Below, piece by piece: positions 1-12,600 of a DNA stretch of 64,000 nt. Source of the DNA: Obelidium mucronatum. Its lineage: Eukaryota; Chytridiomycota; Chytridiomycetes; Chytridiales; Chytriomycetaceae. The position numbers and the translations under genes are program-made. The notes beneath the pieces were generated by a model. It saw only the letters and a list, made by a program, of their open reading frames with translations. It had not been told where the DNA came from and did no database searches. Each line of letters opens with the position of its first letter. Within the stretch, counting starts at the first letter, position 1. The stretch lies in assembly GCA_025765595.1 (NCBI GenBank), contig JAIVFH010000016.1, positions 124,001 to 188,000 on the forward strand, written 5' to 3'.

Positions 1-135
1 AAGCAGGCGCGCGAGCCCGACCGCTGAAACAAGCGAGTCGACGTCGCACGCCTCGTTGCCAGCAACGATCGTCAGCGGCTTGTTGCCCGCTGGCGCAACA
101 AGCGCTTTGCCAGCGGATGCAAGAAAATTTAACAT
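1..135 (-). CDS. Exopolyphosphatase (PPX1-like), N-terminal fragment
   Basis: The ATG is at 135-133 on the minus strand and the frame stays open to the window edge, so only about 45 residues are visible. They include the stretch TIVAGNEACDVDSLVSAV, which matches the first metal-binding motif of the PPX1/DHH-family exopolyphosphatases (a GNE-x-x-D-x-DS-x-x-SA pattern). These soluble enzymes release phosphate from polyphosphate chains. The exon is GC-rich compared with the gene upstream. The start lies only 11 bp after the stop codon of the adenylyl cyclase-like gene on the same strand, so its promoter must overlap that gene or the two share a transcript. The family call rests on one good motif; the rest is outside the window. 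Confidence 0.75.
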   Translation of the reverse strand, partial: MLNFLASAGKALVAPAGNKPLTIVAGNEACDVDSLVSAVGLARLL

Positions 136-146
136 GCCTTGAATAT

Positions 147-3100
147 TTATATAAAGTTGGGATTCACATGATTCAGTGCCGCACGCAGTAACTCTCCTTC
201 GTAAATAAACCCATCCGTCTCAAAGGATTTCATATGACCCTTGCCCTCAGCAATCCAGCTCTCTGTCTTGCAGTTTGCATTGCCTGAAACAGCTTGAACT
301 CTCCATAGTCGTACCAGTATGGCCCTTTTAAGTTGCTTGTCCATCAGTGAGCTTCCTCCTTCAACTTGACTTATCCCCTTCCTTATTGACGATTCAAATC
401 CCACAATATTTGATTTTTCCAACCAAAGAAATCCAATCCCATGAGCGATACACCGACAAAGCGCATTTAAGGGAGTTAATGGCTTCAACAAATTTGGTTT
501 GTTTGTTTTTTGAATTTGTACAGTTATAGCGCGAATTGATGTTGCAAGGTTTGACTTGAGCACGGTATTTTGGCCAAGATTAGTATGAAGCTCTATTAGT
601 AGCAGTAGAATTGTAATCCATATTCGAGCGGCAAGCGGGACTTGAAGAGGCTCGATTTCTTCTGTCTTTTCTAAACATGTCTCGAGATGCATGGATATTC
701 GCCCCAAAAGGTACTTTGTGGATCCTTCATCACCATCGACGCCATGAAGAATCATAATTGCTGCTCTTAAAGCGTTTGACATACATGCAAGAGTTCGCAA
801 TGAATCGTCCTGACTTACGGACTTAAAAAAAAAAAACAAGGAATTTTAAAATAAGAAATAAAAAAGGAAATGATAAGAATACAAACGTAAAGTTCCAAGG
901 CTTGGTTGTACCACCTCTCAGCACTCTCAAAGACACCTTCCTCAGCAGCGAGTGCAGCTTGTCGAAAGTAAAACTCAGCATTTAACTCCTCATACTCATC
1001 TGTCAAATGAAATTTCATATCATCTTCAACCAAGGCCTTGCAACGGAAAAAATTCCCTCCGCTGATTTTTTTTTTTTTTAGTTAATTCAAGTATATAAAA
1101 GTGAACGCTGTAGTACATTAAATACAGATTTGCGGCGTCGTTTCGTGCAAGATAACAATCGTCTGAAAACCCACGTCCGCGGTTGCTCAATAACTCCTCC
1201 GCTGATTCTAACAGACGAAACGCAATGTTATGATTTTTTGTTCTCGGACCAAATGGTGCTTTCTTAACTGATCAAAGCAGCCGCTTCATTCCACTTTCCA
1301 TTTTTCCAATGATGTTGACCTTGAGATTTGAAGATTGCAGCGATAGATTTATCCTCTTCATCAGTAGGAACATAATCTGGTCCATTCGTTTCCTTGAAGT
1401 CATCCACAAGCTGCTGACAGCGCGCGCTTGCTATTTGACTCAATTTGTCGAACCCAAGAAGATTGAGCGAGGTGGAAAACTCAGCGAAATAGGACGCCAC
1501 AGCCAACTCCCGCTCCTTCATTAATTTCACTCCGAGAATAAGGCAGACTCCTTGCATTTCAATGAGTTCGAATGAAGGAGGCGTCATTTTTTGCCGGAGT
1601 CGTAGGGTTTGTACAATCTCATCTATAACTTTCCAATTGAGGTCGTGTGAATTTGAATTGATTCTTGATGTTCTCCTTGAACCTCTCCTTGACGCAATAG
1701 ATGCACGTATTGCATTTGTAGTTGGATTATTGGGTTGGAAAGCTTTTGAGAACGTTGACTTTACAAACGACGCCGAGACAGAAATTTGCTTTGCTTCGTC
1801 CTTGGATGCAAGTATTTGAGACGCTGCTCGAAACATTTTCGCGAATCTTGTTGCTGCAATGATATTGTTTGATGTGATCGGTTGTCCTGCCAACGCTAAC
1901 CCAGCTCGACAATGTTCCATCGATTCCACCATGTGTCTATTGAAAATTACAATGGAATGAATGAATAAGCTGAGAGAATATCTCAAGTTGTCTTTGGTTT
2001 TTTTTTTCCCTTACCCTTTTCCCAAATGAATGTATGCCAGCAATCGGTGCTCACGAATTGCTTCGTAAACATTTCTTGCAAGCTCTAATTTGTTTTCAAA
2101 GTCCTGCAGTGCTTCATAAAACTCAAACGCTTCACTGATCATTCCCATTTCGGCAGACTCTAAAAACGCAGTGTAAAGAGTTATCTGCTTTCGCTCTTCC
2201 TGGCCAGTCACTTGAAATAAATGGTAAACAACGGCTTGAATATTTTCCCACTTGTTGGCAGACTTATTCATTTTCTTGAGAAAGTAGTCGGCATAAACAG
2301 AGTGGATTTCTTCCCTTTTTGAAGGGACCATTGTTGACAGAATCCCTTGCTGAATGAGAAAGTGAGAGAAACAGTAAACGTCCTTCATGTCTGTCTTTTT
2401 GACAAACTGATAAACATCGCTTGTCTCAATTATCTGAATTATTCCCAAATGAGTCTTGTCATATGGGAGAGTCTCGTTGGACTTCAGGATTATCTCGTTG
2501 AGCTCTTGAACATTGAACGACATACCCGATATCGAAGCATATTTCAGGATAAGCTTCATGGGACCCTTTAGTTTGTCAAATCTGGAATTGAGTGTAAGAA
2601 AATAACGGAAAAATATAGTTTTTTTCGCTGATCTTACTGTGCTACCACTGCTGCAGTTGCTCCCGAAGGCAAGGTGGCAGAATTCTTGTCTCCTCTTCGA
2701 ACCAATACACCATCCGCCAGTGCAACATTAACATCATCATTTAAAATACGTATTAAAACTTGTGCAACTAAAGGATTTCCTTGACTTCGGTTGAATATTT
2801 CATCAGTCAGTTCTTTGCTGACAGACGTTGGATTCAATATCGAGAGTTGTTTGATGATTGCTTCAATAGCTAGCCTGTCCAAGTTGGAGAGACCAATGTA
2901 ATTTGTAGTATTTGATTTGATTTTAAGAAGCATTGGGATTCGACTCTCTTTCCATTCCTACAAAGAGGACTTCAAGAATCAATCCTTTTTTTTTTGGGAG
3001 CAAAGTAGGAGTGTCGAAATCATAAAATTACCTCAATCGGCCGTTTTAAGCCAACAAACAGAACATTATTGCATTTTTGCATCAAACATAGCGTAAGTTC

Positions 3101-6100
3101 AAGGGAATACGCATCACACCATTGAAGGTCGTCGAAGATAATGCAAACTCGATGGCCGACGCTTGCAAGTGCTTCAAAAAGTTTGGCAAAAAGCAGAGCT
3201 ATGCGAGGTAAAATCTCTTGCGTCACCACTTGGTTATTTGAACTCAAGTTCAGAGCGGGAATGGCATTTAATGTATCGCATTCTGGACCAGTAAACAACG
3301 TTGCCATCAGCTCAGCCAATGTTAAATCTTGAATATTATCGACGCTTGCTTTAATTGATGTCGTGTTTGTTGCAGGTGAAAAGATTTCTACGCCACAGGC
3401 AGCAGAAATATTTGACAAGGATGTAGCAGCAGTTAGCAAATTGTCCAATTTAGCATTATTTGATTTCGGCTCTATGGATATTGCTTGTCGGTGTCCAACC
3501 TTTTTGATATCCTCTTTGCCAATCGATCTTGATGATCCGCCTTTTGTTAATTGTCGCTTGGGAACCTTAAGCTGGTCATTCGTTGAAGTGACTGAATCCT
3601 GCCTTGTCAGAGAAGGAGAGCGTTTGAGTTTTGAGAGTTCAAATGGTTCTGGTAACAACGCTTCCGTCTGCACCAAAGTGTTTGGACTCGATTTTCTGTG
3701 TTCGCCTCCCTTCAGCTTTTTTGACTCTTCTGTTGTTTCTGGCGGCGCTTTTTTGTTTGAAGCTTGCCTGACCAAACCTGGCAGGTTTGCAATGTCTGTT
3801 GCTGAAACTTTTCCAAATACTTCAACCGTTTCCACTTTGGTCATGCTTTTTGACTTATTTCCGCGACTCTGAATGCTCGTCCTTCCAGAAATAGTGTCTG
3901 CGCACAATGATGAGCGTGATGCATTTGCCTCTTGCTGCATCAAAACAAATAAATCTCTTGTTTTCACATGCTGTGAACGAATATTAGATGCTAGCTCATT
4001 GACTACGTGTGTATATGCAGATAGTAGCGTGTTTTGATGGTTTTCTTGGCATTTACCGACACTGAAGAAAAAGAAAACCGAAAATTTTAAAGTTAACTTC
4101 AAAAAAAAGTCGGAATCAACGGTTATTGTACGGGGGTTTACCAAAGAATGCTACGAGGAATCTCTTTGACCTTTTCTTCAATGTGCTGCAGCAGGATTGA
4201 TTTCCCTGTCCCACTCCTTCCTGCTATTAATAACCGGCGTTTGCTTTCTGTTATCCAAGAAGTTATAACTTCTGATATTTCTTTGATTTCGTTTTCACGG
4301 CCTTCTATTATGACTTTTGCTTTTGCCACTTTCTGGGCTTGATTTCGTTGGAGGGGAGAATATACTTTCACTGGATTCGGTACACCTTATTGAGTCGTTC
4401 AGATATATGGGACTAAGAAAACTAAAACCAAAAAAAAAAAAATATGAATCAAGCCGCACCTTTCAATATCACCTCCGGGATATCGGTATCATATTCAATG
4501 GTGTCAGAAGTATCCTTGTAAGTATCCTCATCGCATAATATTCCACCCATACATCGATCGAGACACATTAATCTCGCAGCATTATTAACGCAGACTCCCA
4601 ATAATGTCCCATCGCATCTGTTCTGATTTCCAATAATGCCCGCAAAAACGGTCCCCTTCGTTGCCCCAATTGCGAAATAATTGCCTATTATTTCCCCCAA
4701 TTGAGGAATCATATCCATCGCAGCAGCCATCGAAAAGTAGCATTCGCTTTTCTCATGTGCAAAACCTTCCAAACCCCAAACCAACAAGGCAGTAAGTGAT
4801 TTGTCGTCACAATTAAACTGCCTCAAACATCCTTGGTGTTTCCGTATTGCTGCTAGAATAACGACTGTTATTTTCTGCAACTTTGATAGGTTGTCTGGCT
4901 GAGCTACAGTATCAACATTGAATGCTGGAAAGTAAAGAAACAAGACAGCAACGCCTCTCAATTGGTCATAATTTCCTAAATCTACACTAAATGGGCTTTC
5001 TCCGTCCAATTCTTCGGAAGAGCTTACGGGTTCCACAACTCGAACACTTTGGGCTAAAGCGTCGTCAATATAGGGCACAATTGTGTTGATGAAGCCAGAA
5101 TCTCTTTCTTTTGAGCTTATTAATGTTCCTTCAGAGTCGCTATTCAAATCCGGCTGTGCTTGCAGGGCTTGATTCAAGCAGAGAAGGTATTTGTCGATCG
5201 GATCCGTTTCAGTGACCATAAAGTATCTTCCTCCCAACTCTCTCGATCCTTTTCTAACTGGTGGAAATGAAGGCTCAGCCGTCATGGCACCAATAACAAA
5301 GTCATGTCCAATAGAGTCGAATGTGAAATCTCCCGGTTTCCCAAGACCAAGCAGAATACCCGAATTCTTTAACGATTTCCCGGCGATAAAGTACTCTGAA
5401 CGAGGAAACAGACCATCTGCAGATCCTGTCTTGCTCACGTCGTCGCCAATATGCACATGTTGCATTTCTCCAATCCCCAACCCAATATGTATTTTCAGCG
5501 GTTGCTTCTTGGTCTGCTTTTCCAAGGCTTCAGTTATAACCGATGATGATCTCCTCCGATCGTTGGTGGCGTCGACAGAGTTTCTGCGGCCGTCCGTTCG
5601 TGTTGACGATGCTGAACTTGTTGTTCCTGTTTGTCCGGCTTGTTTCAATGGAACAACAAGTTCATAATTTTTGAAGAATATCATTAGTTGCAGACAACTC
5701 GTGAAGACGCGTCGAACTGTAGTTTCGCGTATTTCCTGGCTTGTTGAGGGTACAGACCTTGAAAAAAAAACACACGCACACACAAGATGGGGGAATCAGC
5801 AAAGTCTTGCATCCACAGAAAAAGAATGACTTTTTTACCACATCGCTATCACAGCATCTCCGGCAAACTTTACGACGGATCCCCCGCTCATGTGTACGTG
5901 TTTTATGATTGCATTGATGGGTTTGTTCAAAAGCTCCTTCACTTTTGCTCCACTGTCTGATCCCAACACTTCTTGTAAGTAGCTGGAAAGCTTCGAATAA
6001 CCCGATATATCAATGATTGCTACAAGAGCAAACTCTTCGTGTTGGCTGTAAGGGAGTTGCCAAGATTGCGTCAAAGCTGAGGAAAGGTTGTCTGATTTGT

Positions 6101-6170
6101 CATCTTGTCGCGGCGGCCTCTTCTTTGCAAGCAAACGAATATGTTGAGGAACTAAGCTTAGTGGATCCAT
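147..6170 (-). CDS. Soluble adenylyl cyclase-like protein (ADCY10-type: two cyclase domains, AAA-type ATPase, helical repeats)
   Basis: Multi-exon gene read from ATG 6170-6168 to TAA 149-147. Exon 1 (6170-5839) and the next exon (from 5757) hold the first class III cyclase domain: VAIIDISGYSKLS and GGSVVKFAGDAVIAMW carry the two metal-binding aspartates. The second cyclase domain follows (about 5010-4460), with GNYFAIGATKGTVFAGIIGN and VNNAARLM supplying the Asn and Arg expected in the C2 half. Next come a Walker A motif GRSGTGKS (about 4225) and a Walker B-like IIFDDLQWCDAYS (about 3130), as in the STAND-type ATPase of mammalian soluble cyclase. The C-terminal third (3000-150) is helical and looks repeat-like. 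By family it should make cAMP from ATP in the cytosol, in animals under bicarbonate and calcium control; that regulation is inferred here. The first intron (5838-5758) is in phase; junctions in the 3' half are approximate. Confidence 0.8.
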
Positions 6171-6647
6171 CGCTGCCACCCCTTCTTCTTCTGTGGAAGA
6201 AAACGAGAAGTTTGAATGGAGATCTTTGGGAGGATTTACACTCAAAAAAGGAGAAACGCCCAAAACACAGTTTATGGAAACCGAAGCTCTGTTCTTTCTT
6301 TTGCTTTGGAGGATATTCAGTCTTTTCAAAGACAAACCCTTCTCTGCAAAAAGACTTATGTTGTCGTTTTTCCTTTTATCCTTTATTTTTTTTAAAATGA
6401 AGGACCATCGCGCCAGCAAACAACTGCCGCACGGCAACAAAACGAATGCAAGTCCCTGCAAAAACAGTCAAAAATGGAGGTTTCATGCTTTGCCCTTGAA
6501 GGCACGCTGATCCGGCAGATCTCGCATGTCAAGTTGAACCGTGTATGTAGAATAAATAGAGCCAGTGACAGAGAAATTGAAACACGTTGTTCCGTTGATA
6601 CGTCCACATTCTTTTTATCTGTGGTTATTTTCGCAGATGCAATAATC
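6171..6647. promoter_or_regulatory. Divergent promoter region between cyclase and AT-hook genes
   Basis: This 477-bp stretch separates the start of the cyclase-like gene (minus) from the start of the AT-hook gene (plus), so it should hold both promoters and 5' leaders. Frames extend into it from both sides but show no recognisable protein. No clear TATA box or other named element was seen. Confidence 0.4.
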
Positions 6648-7560
6648 ATGTCCTCTGCTCCACGATTTGATCCCACTCTACTTGGCCCCGACATTGAAAC
6701 CGAGAGTGAGAATGAAGCCCCCCTATTGCCTGATAGCACCACAAAGAAGAAGCGAGGGCGACCGAAAAAGGACCCCTTCTCAAAGAAGAATACATCCAAA
6801 GGTGGTGGTGGCACACTTCAAGTCGTTGGAGACGCCGAAACTTCACCAATCAGCTCGATTGCACCGTCAATCAGTGTTGAACTCAATATCTCTGACTCAG
6901 TTGTGAGCGCCATTCCAACGATGGGTGAGTGGTTGGCGTGTCTTTATGCGTGGACCAACTCAGTTTGCTGACGTTAACAGCCAAAAGTTAGACGTTACAA
7001 TCCCTAAACATCGAAGATTCTATTCAAATAGCCAGAAAGAAGCTGTGGCGGCATATGCTGCAATTATAGGACGAAATAAGGCAGCAGACGAACTTCAACT
7101 GAGTCGACCCCTTGTTGGAAAGTGGGTCAAGCTTCATGGGCCCAAAAACAATCCACCTGTTGATTTGGAATCATGCATTCAAAACGGGACTGCTGCACTT
7201 TTGGCTGAGAATGTTCATCGCGTAATTTCTCAACGTGTCGTTCTTCCTCCGGGACTGAACATGAGTCAGGTCTTGAATGGGGAGAAATCAAAACGGAGTA
7301 GAGGAAAGAAATGGAAAGGAAAGAAAGTAAAGCGGAAGAAATCAAACAATAGTGAAGAACGGATGGGATTGGGGGATGATTCTGCAAGTGTGGGTGGCAG
7401 CACAGCTTCTGGGAGTGAGATTGATGATGACGATAATGACTTCATGAACGAATTTATCAATGTTGATGGCGATGAAGGAGAGCCAGCGTTCGAAACTGCA
7501 TTTGCAGCAATTCGCGAAGCTGCTCGTGTTGCTATTGCAGGGAATCTGCAAAGACAGTAA
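6648..7560 (+). CDS. AT-hook protein with a helix-turn-helix-like segment, probable DNA-binding protein
   Basis: Two coding blocks. The first starts at ATG 6648 and encodes an acidic N-terminus followed by KKKRGRPKKDP, a textbook AT-hook core (GRP flanked by basic residues). The second, open to TAA 7558-7560, begins near 6981 with a segment in which a helix (SQKEAVAAYAAIIGRNKAADEL) is followed by QLSRPLVGKWVKLHG, resembling helix-turn-helix segments of psq/CENP-B type. It then runs through a basic KR-rich stretch and an acidic Asp/Glu tail. The obvious intron, GTGAGT at 6925 to AACAG at 6980, leaves the blocks out of phase by one base; donors at 6932 or 6938 restore phase but are weaker. Role is inferred as chromatin or transcription related. 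No orthologue recognised. Confidence 0.6.
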
Positions 7561-8429
7561 GGTGCATTATTCGCCATGAGTATGCTGGCACCAAGAGACT
7601 TGATTATTTGAGGGTGGCTTTGGAGAAGGGTACTTGCAAGAGTTTCAGCACACCAAAATTAAACGTTACAAACATGAATTAATTACGTATTGTTATCATT
7701 TGAATTGTTATCGAACTGTTATCGAATGCCAACCCTTGCACAGCGCAGCCAAAATAGGGGTTGTTGGGCTGATGCAGTTCCAAATTGGCGACAACCCCGT
7801 TTTGCTTGTTGCGGGATTGATTCCATACCACAATCAAGGAGGATTTAAGATATGGGGCTCGCGTTCTTTCTTATTTCTATGTCGCGTGACGGTTGCAGTC
7901 ACAAGTGCTTTGCTTCCATTCGTGCCACCCAGTGATTGAATGGCAAATGTCGGAGTTTTCTAGCGAGTTTTTCCGAAAAGAAAAAAAAGAAGGCTGTCGC
8001 AGTTTATTCAGTATATGTGCGTTTGCTCTGTCTTAGTGAGCAACACGTGCTTTTGAATTTTGGCTTTTCTCAGTTCAGTTTCGCGTGCAAAGCAGATAGA
8101 CACTCTTGTTGAACTTAACCAAGACACACCTCGGAAATCCACGCGCAGTTGTGCCAAGACGCCTAAAAACACGCCTCGCGCGCCCTCCCCGGCGGTCGCC
8201 GGCACTGCGTCGCTGTGCAGTTTCAAAAATTCATTTGTCAAAAATCTCACCACACCAAAAATTGGCCAAAAATTGCAACGCTTTGATGAGAATTTTTCGC
8301 AGTATTTAATCAAAGTCTTGTGAGATGAAACTTTTCAGTGCCACCCTCCACCCCAAGTTTATAAAGAGACGCACGTCCCTCCAGCCACCCAACCAACACC
8401 TCGACACACACACACACCCCCACCCCACT
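7561..8429. other. Intergenic region, no supportable gene
   Basis: The 869 bp between the AT-hook gene and the cyclin gene contain two open frames of about 100 codons (7634-7939 and around 8060-8320), but neither resembles a known family, has splice context, or shows coding-like composition. The last 100 bp before the cyclin start are C-rich with a CACACACA run at about 8406-8416 and probably are its promoter and leader. Confidence 0.4.
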
Positions 8430-9286
8430 ATGAGCGCCAGTCCGTCCGCCGCCCACGTCGCGCTCTGCGCGCATGTCTCCGCGCAGGTCATCCGCTGCCC
8501 GCCGCCGGCGGCGCCATCGTCGCTGCCGCCGCTGCCGCAGTTTGTGTCCGCCGTCGTGTCGCGGTCGCGCGCCGCCGCCGCCGCCGTGCTCGTCGCCGTG
8601 GCGTACCTCGAGAAGGTGCGCCGCAAGCTGCCCGTGTCTGCGCGGGGTGAGTCACTGCTGGTGCTTCTGCTGCCTACCTTCTCTTACTAAACTCTCTATT
8701 CGCAGGCCTGCCGTGCTCCGGACACAGACTGTTCCTGGCCGCCCTGATCCTGGCCTTCAAATACACAAACGACAAAACATACAAGAACAGATCGTGGGTT
8801 GCCTTCACCGAAGGCCTCTTCCCCACCTCGGAGATCAACCTGATGGAACGCCAGTTCCTGGCCATCGTCGACTTTGACCTGGCCTTTTCCGACGAGGAGT
8901 ACATCCAGGTGTCTGAGCAGCTAGCGTCGTACGAGGCACGCATCAATGCATTGCTGGGAGGCCCAAAGCCAATGCCCATGCCCATGTCTGTTCCTTCTCA
9001 GCCAATTACACCTCCTCCCCAGTCTCTCGCCTCAAACTACTCCTCTGCCACTTCTTTCGACTCTTCGTCGCCACCAGAGTACTACCATCGGAAAGCATAC
9101 CCTTCCTTTTCACAAGGATTCATGCCATCGCCTGCGTCTGTGGCTTCGCCTGCATCGTTGGCTGGAAGTTACAGCAGCAGCTATGGCTCCATGTCTCGTT
9201 TTCAACCTTACCAAACTTCAATGGCTCATCAGCTTGGAAAGCGGCCGATAACTCCTCTATCGTTTCCTGGCGCTGCCTCTCTCTGA
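8430..9286 (+). CDS. PHO80/PCL-like cyclin
   Basis: Two exons, 8430-8646 and 8706-9286, around a 59-bp intron with GTGAGT donor, a TTACTAAAC branch-like site and a CGCAG acceptor; phase is kept and the product is 265 residues. The cyclin box spans the splice: AVLVAVAYLEKVRRKLPVSARG, then LPCSGHRLFLAALILAFKYTNDKTYKNRSW and INLMERQFLAIVDFDLAFSDEEY. This is the single-box form of the fungal Pho80/Pcl group, which activates Pho85-type cyclin-dependent kinases in phosphate signalling, cell cycle and polarity. The C-terminal 100 residues are Ser/Pro-rich and probably disordered. Exon 1 is extremely GC-rich, exon 2 is not. Which kinase it binds cannot be told from sequence. Confidence 0.8.
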
Positions 9287-9605
9287 GATTGAAATCTCGA
9301 TCTTTTTTATTACGGTACACAATTCTATAACTGCAAGCACACAACACAACGTCCTGGACGACTTGACATGACCGATGGGTTTAAATTCTATATTTGCTGG
9401 TGTTTTCTATACTTTACCTAATTTTTCTCCCCTGTGTTCTCTCTTCTTTTTCCTGCGGAAGTTTCGGCCACAATACCCATTCATTTCAGGGTACTTTGGT
9501 CAATGCTTTCCTCTGTTGTATATCCTTTTTCCTATTGAAAATAAGAAATGAAGAACAGTATTGGATGACTTATCAATGTTAAACATAACTTAAAGAAAAA
9601 ACAAA
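9287..9605. other. Intergenic region, no supportable gene
   Basis: AT-rich 319-bp stretch holding the 3' end of the cyclin transcript and the promoter of the next gene. A short open frame (9394-9582) has no features of a protein. Confidence 0.4.
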
Positions 9606-12600
9606 ATGCAAAAGAATAGCCAACCGCTAAGCCCATTCACACCTCACTTCAGCAACAAAAGCATGACCGCCGCGGAAGCTGCCGAGCCGGATACAGTACG
9701 CGTTCAGGCGTTAATCCCTAATTCTGACAACTTTGTAGCTGTCCGGCTTCAACAGGAGCTTTGTTTCAAACTCCTCAGTCTCTTTCACACAATCTGTCAA
9801 AACTGGCCTTGAGAACATTCGAAAGAACTCCGTTGGGATTTTTGGTGGTAGCTTGAAGGTTCACAATACCACACAACTGATCTACTTGATCCTAACATAC
9901 ACATATTCGCTGTAGTTGCGTAAATCGCCTTTGGCTCTGCCGACAGAAACTGTGGAAGGCGTTCTGAATACGCGCTTTGTATGCCTATTTTTTTTATATC
10001 TCAGTCCACTGAAAAAAAAAACTCCCTCACTAGTCGCGTTACGGCCAAATTGGACATTTTGAGATTCTCCGTCGAACTGAACAAGTTTTCGTAGAGGATA
10101 TGAATTCGTTTGTGACTGTAACAAATGACTTTGTTGTAACTAGTACTGGGACTCACCTATACTTAAATATTAGTTGATCCATCAGCATTGCTTTTTGTCT
10201 GAAACGATAAGCTCGCTGTCAGACATAATTGCTTGTATGCAACAAACTGCCACAATCATTTCAGATGTGAGACGATGAGTCCCCCACCTGTCGATTTATT
10301 CATACATGTATATTTTTTTGCGACCTCTGCAGAGCCATTCTAATATCATCAGTGATTGGCCTTGGAAGGTCTGCGCCTTGATTTCCTGCCAATTCCGACA
10401 ACTCTAAAACTCCTTAAACTATAGAACACTGTTGCGAATTATACACGCTTCTTCGCTTTATTAAAAGCTGCAACCGACAGCAATCAAGTGTTTTTTGAGT
10501 CAAGAGACGCGGGTGTTAAACTTGACCATGCAATTGTGCAAGTTAAGAGCTTAGTTGGTATTTTTGCCAATTAAAATCGCTGAAACATTTTCTTTACTTG
10601 TTTTATTAGAAACTGAATGACTATTTGTACAAGATTCTGGCACATCCTATTTGGCTTCGCTTTTTCCTACATGTTTGGTCATCCCTGTTATTGTCTCCAG
10701 TTCCTAACTTTTTTCAGATTTCTTCACATAATTTACCGTTTGAGGGAATAGATACAATGGACTATGCTATTGTAACTGCATTTCGTACTTTTTTTGCGTT
10801 GTATTTTTTTTTCGTTCATATCATTTTTTTTTTAGAATCAAGTCCAATCTCTTGTGGACTCGGTGCTTCAAATGTGTCACTTGGAAGGAATGGATGGCTT
10901 CCTCGATATGATCTCCCTGGAGAAAACAGTAGATGCGTCCATGTGTTTGAGTTTGGGTTCTGATGGATCTGATGCCAAAAAAGTAAAACGAAAATTTTTT
11001 CTCCTTTTTTTTTTGTTGTTGTTGATGTGCTGACAATTTACACTTTTCAAGTTTCGCCCATCCGCTGTCAAGCTCTACCTAACAGTCCCTTCTCTACCAA
11101 CTTTTCTCTGTCGGCAACCCATCCCGCTTCCACCAAAATTCCTGTTTACTGTTTCTGGCACGGAAATTGTCTGGGACGTCAGAAAGAAAGTGGGGAAACC
11201 TGGAGCAAGTATCGTTATATCGTGTACAGAAGAGTTTCTGTTGCTTAGCCGAGAAAAAGGTGCTGCTGGTCCGACGATGGGATCTTCATCATCGGAACAC
11301 CTCAAGTTGATGTATGTTCCAGTGTCCTTGGACAATGTATCAGCGCATCATATAGAACGTGGTATTGTGGAAAAAAATCTTTTATATAAGGTTCCATGCA
11401 TGTGGTTTTTATTCACTTTTTTTTTCTATTCGATTTAGGAACTGACTTTGAGAATTTGTTGGAAATCCACTTGTCAAACACTGCATTACTTCTTGTGCAA
11501 GTTCAAGCACCGGATATGCTGCGCCGGTTCCTTGGTTATTTGAATTCCGCAGGTGCGTACTTGCGGTTCTGTCTTTTTTTTTCCCATGTTTTTAATTTGC
11601 TCATCATTATAGCATCCAAGAAACACAATGTAAAAACAATACGACCAGCTTTTTGGTTAGTAGACAGACCCAAGGAAGAGGATTCTGAAATGATCAGAAG
11701 TCCTTCCTCAAGCACCGAGGAGCTGACTGCAACAGCGTCACGGACAGAAGTTAAACCGCACAGTACGATATTACAATGCCTGTGCTACCCGTTCATTAAA
11801 AAAGGCGATGACTGGGAAAAAATGGCAAAATGCGAGCTTCAGATTTTGAGTGACAGGGACGGAGAAAAGCCACGTATTATGCTTTCCATTGATGCAACCA
11901 AGTTAAACATTGCAGGAGTTGAAATTCAAACCCAATTGACTGTGAAATTCGGAGGAGACAGAGATCTCACATTATTGCTACAGGTGAGAACTTGTGTTTA
12001 TTATTTTTTTTAATTTTTCTCATTATTTTTTTTTTGGCAGAATGTCGCAACAAAATGCATTGGACTGTACCTAATTAGAGTAAAAGATTCCAAAAAACGA
12101 GACGAAGTATACCAAGCCATTGAGTCCATCAAGCATATGCTAGTAGCGAGCAATTTGAATAACGTAAATCAGCACTTGGTCCGAGATAACATCCCCGACT
12201 TTATCAAAAAATGTCGATACTTGATCCCAACCAATGAGCTCTACATACACTGCATGGTGAACATAAAAACATACACATCCTCCTCCAAAGCACTGGATCT
12301 GGGACTCTGTCAAATGTCTCTCAAAACTCTAGAATCGCCAGTTGGAACGTTCAAGACTGTTGAAATCATGTCAGTGGCCGCCGATCGCTCCCAGAAAAAA
12401 GTTCTTGAAAGTCTGATTACATCAGACATGTTGGTGCAAGACTGTCGAACCACCACGTGTGCAATGATCAAAATATTGTTTGCTTCCAAAGCGGGTATCG
12501 AGTATCGTTTAGAGCTTGTTTGTGACGATGGGACCGCCGCTACCAGTGGTGTGAAAGATAGGATTCCCATGGATTCTGTAATGTCTCAAGTAGCAATTAC

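Noticed and set aside
6171..6461. N-terminal extension of the cyclase-like protein to 6461
   Set aside because: The extra 97 residues look like translated promoter, and the downstream ATG at 6170 begins the conserved part.
7634..7939. 101-codon plus-strand frame
   Set aside because: No motif, no splice context and no coding-like composition.
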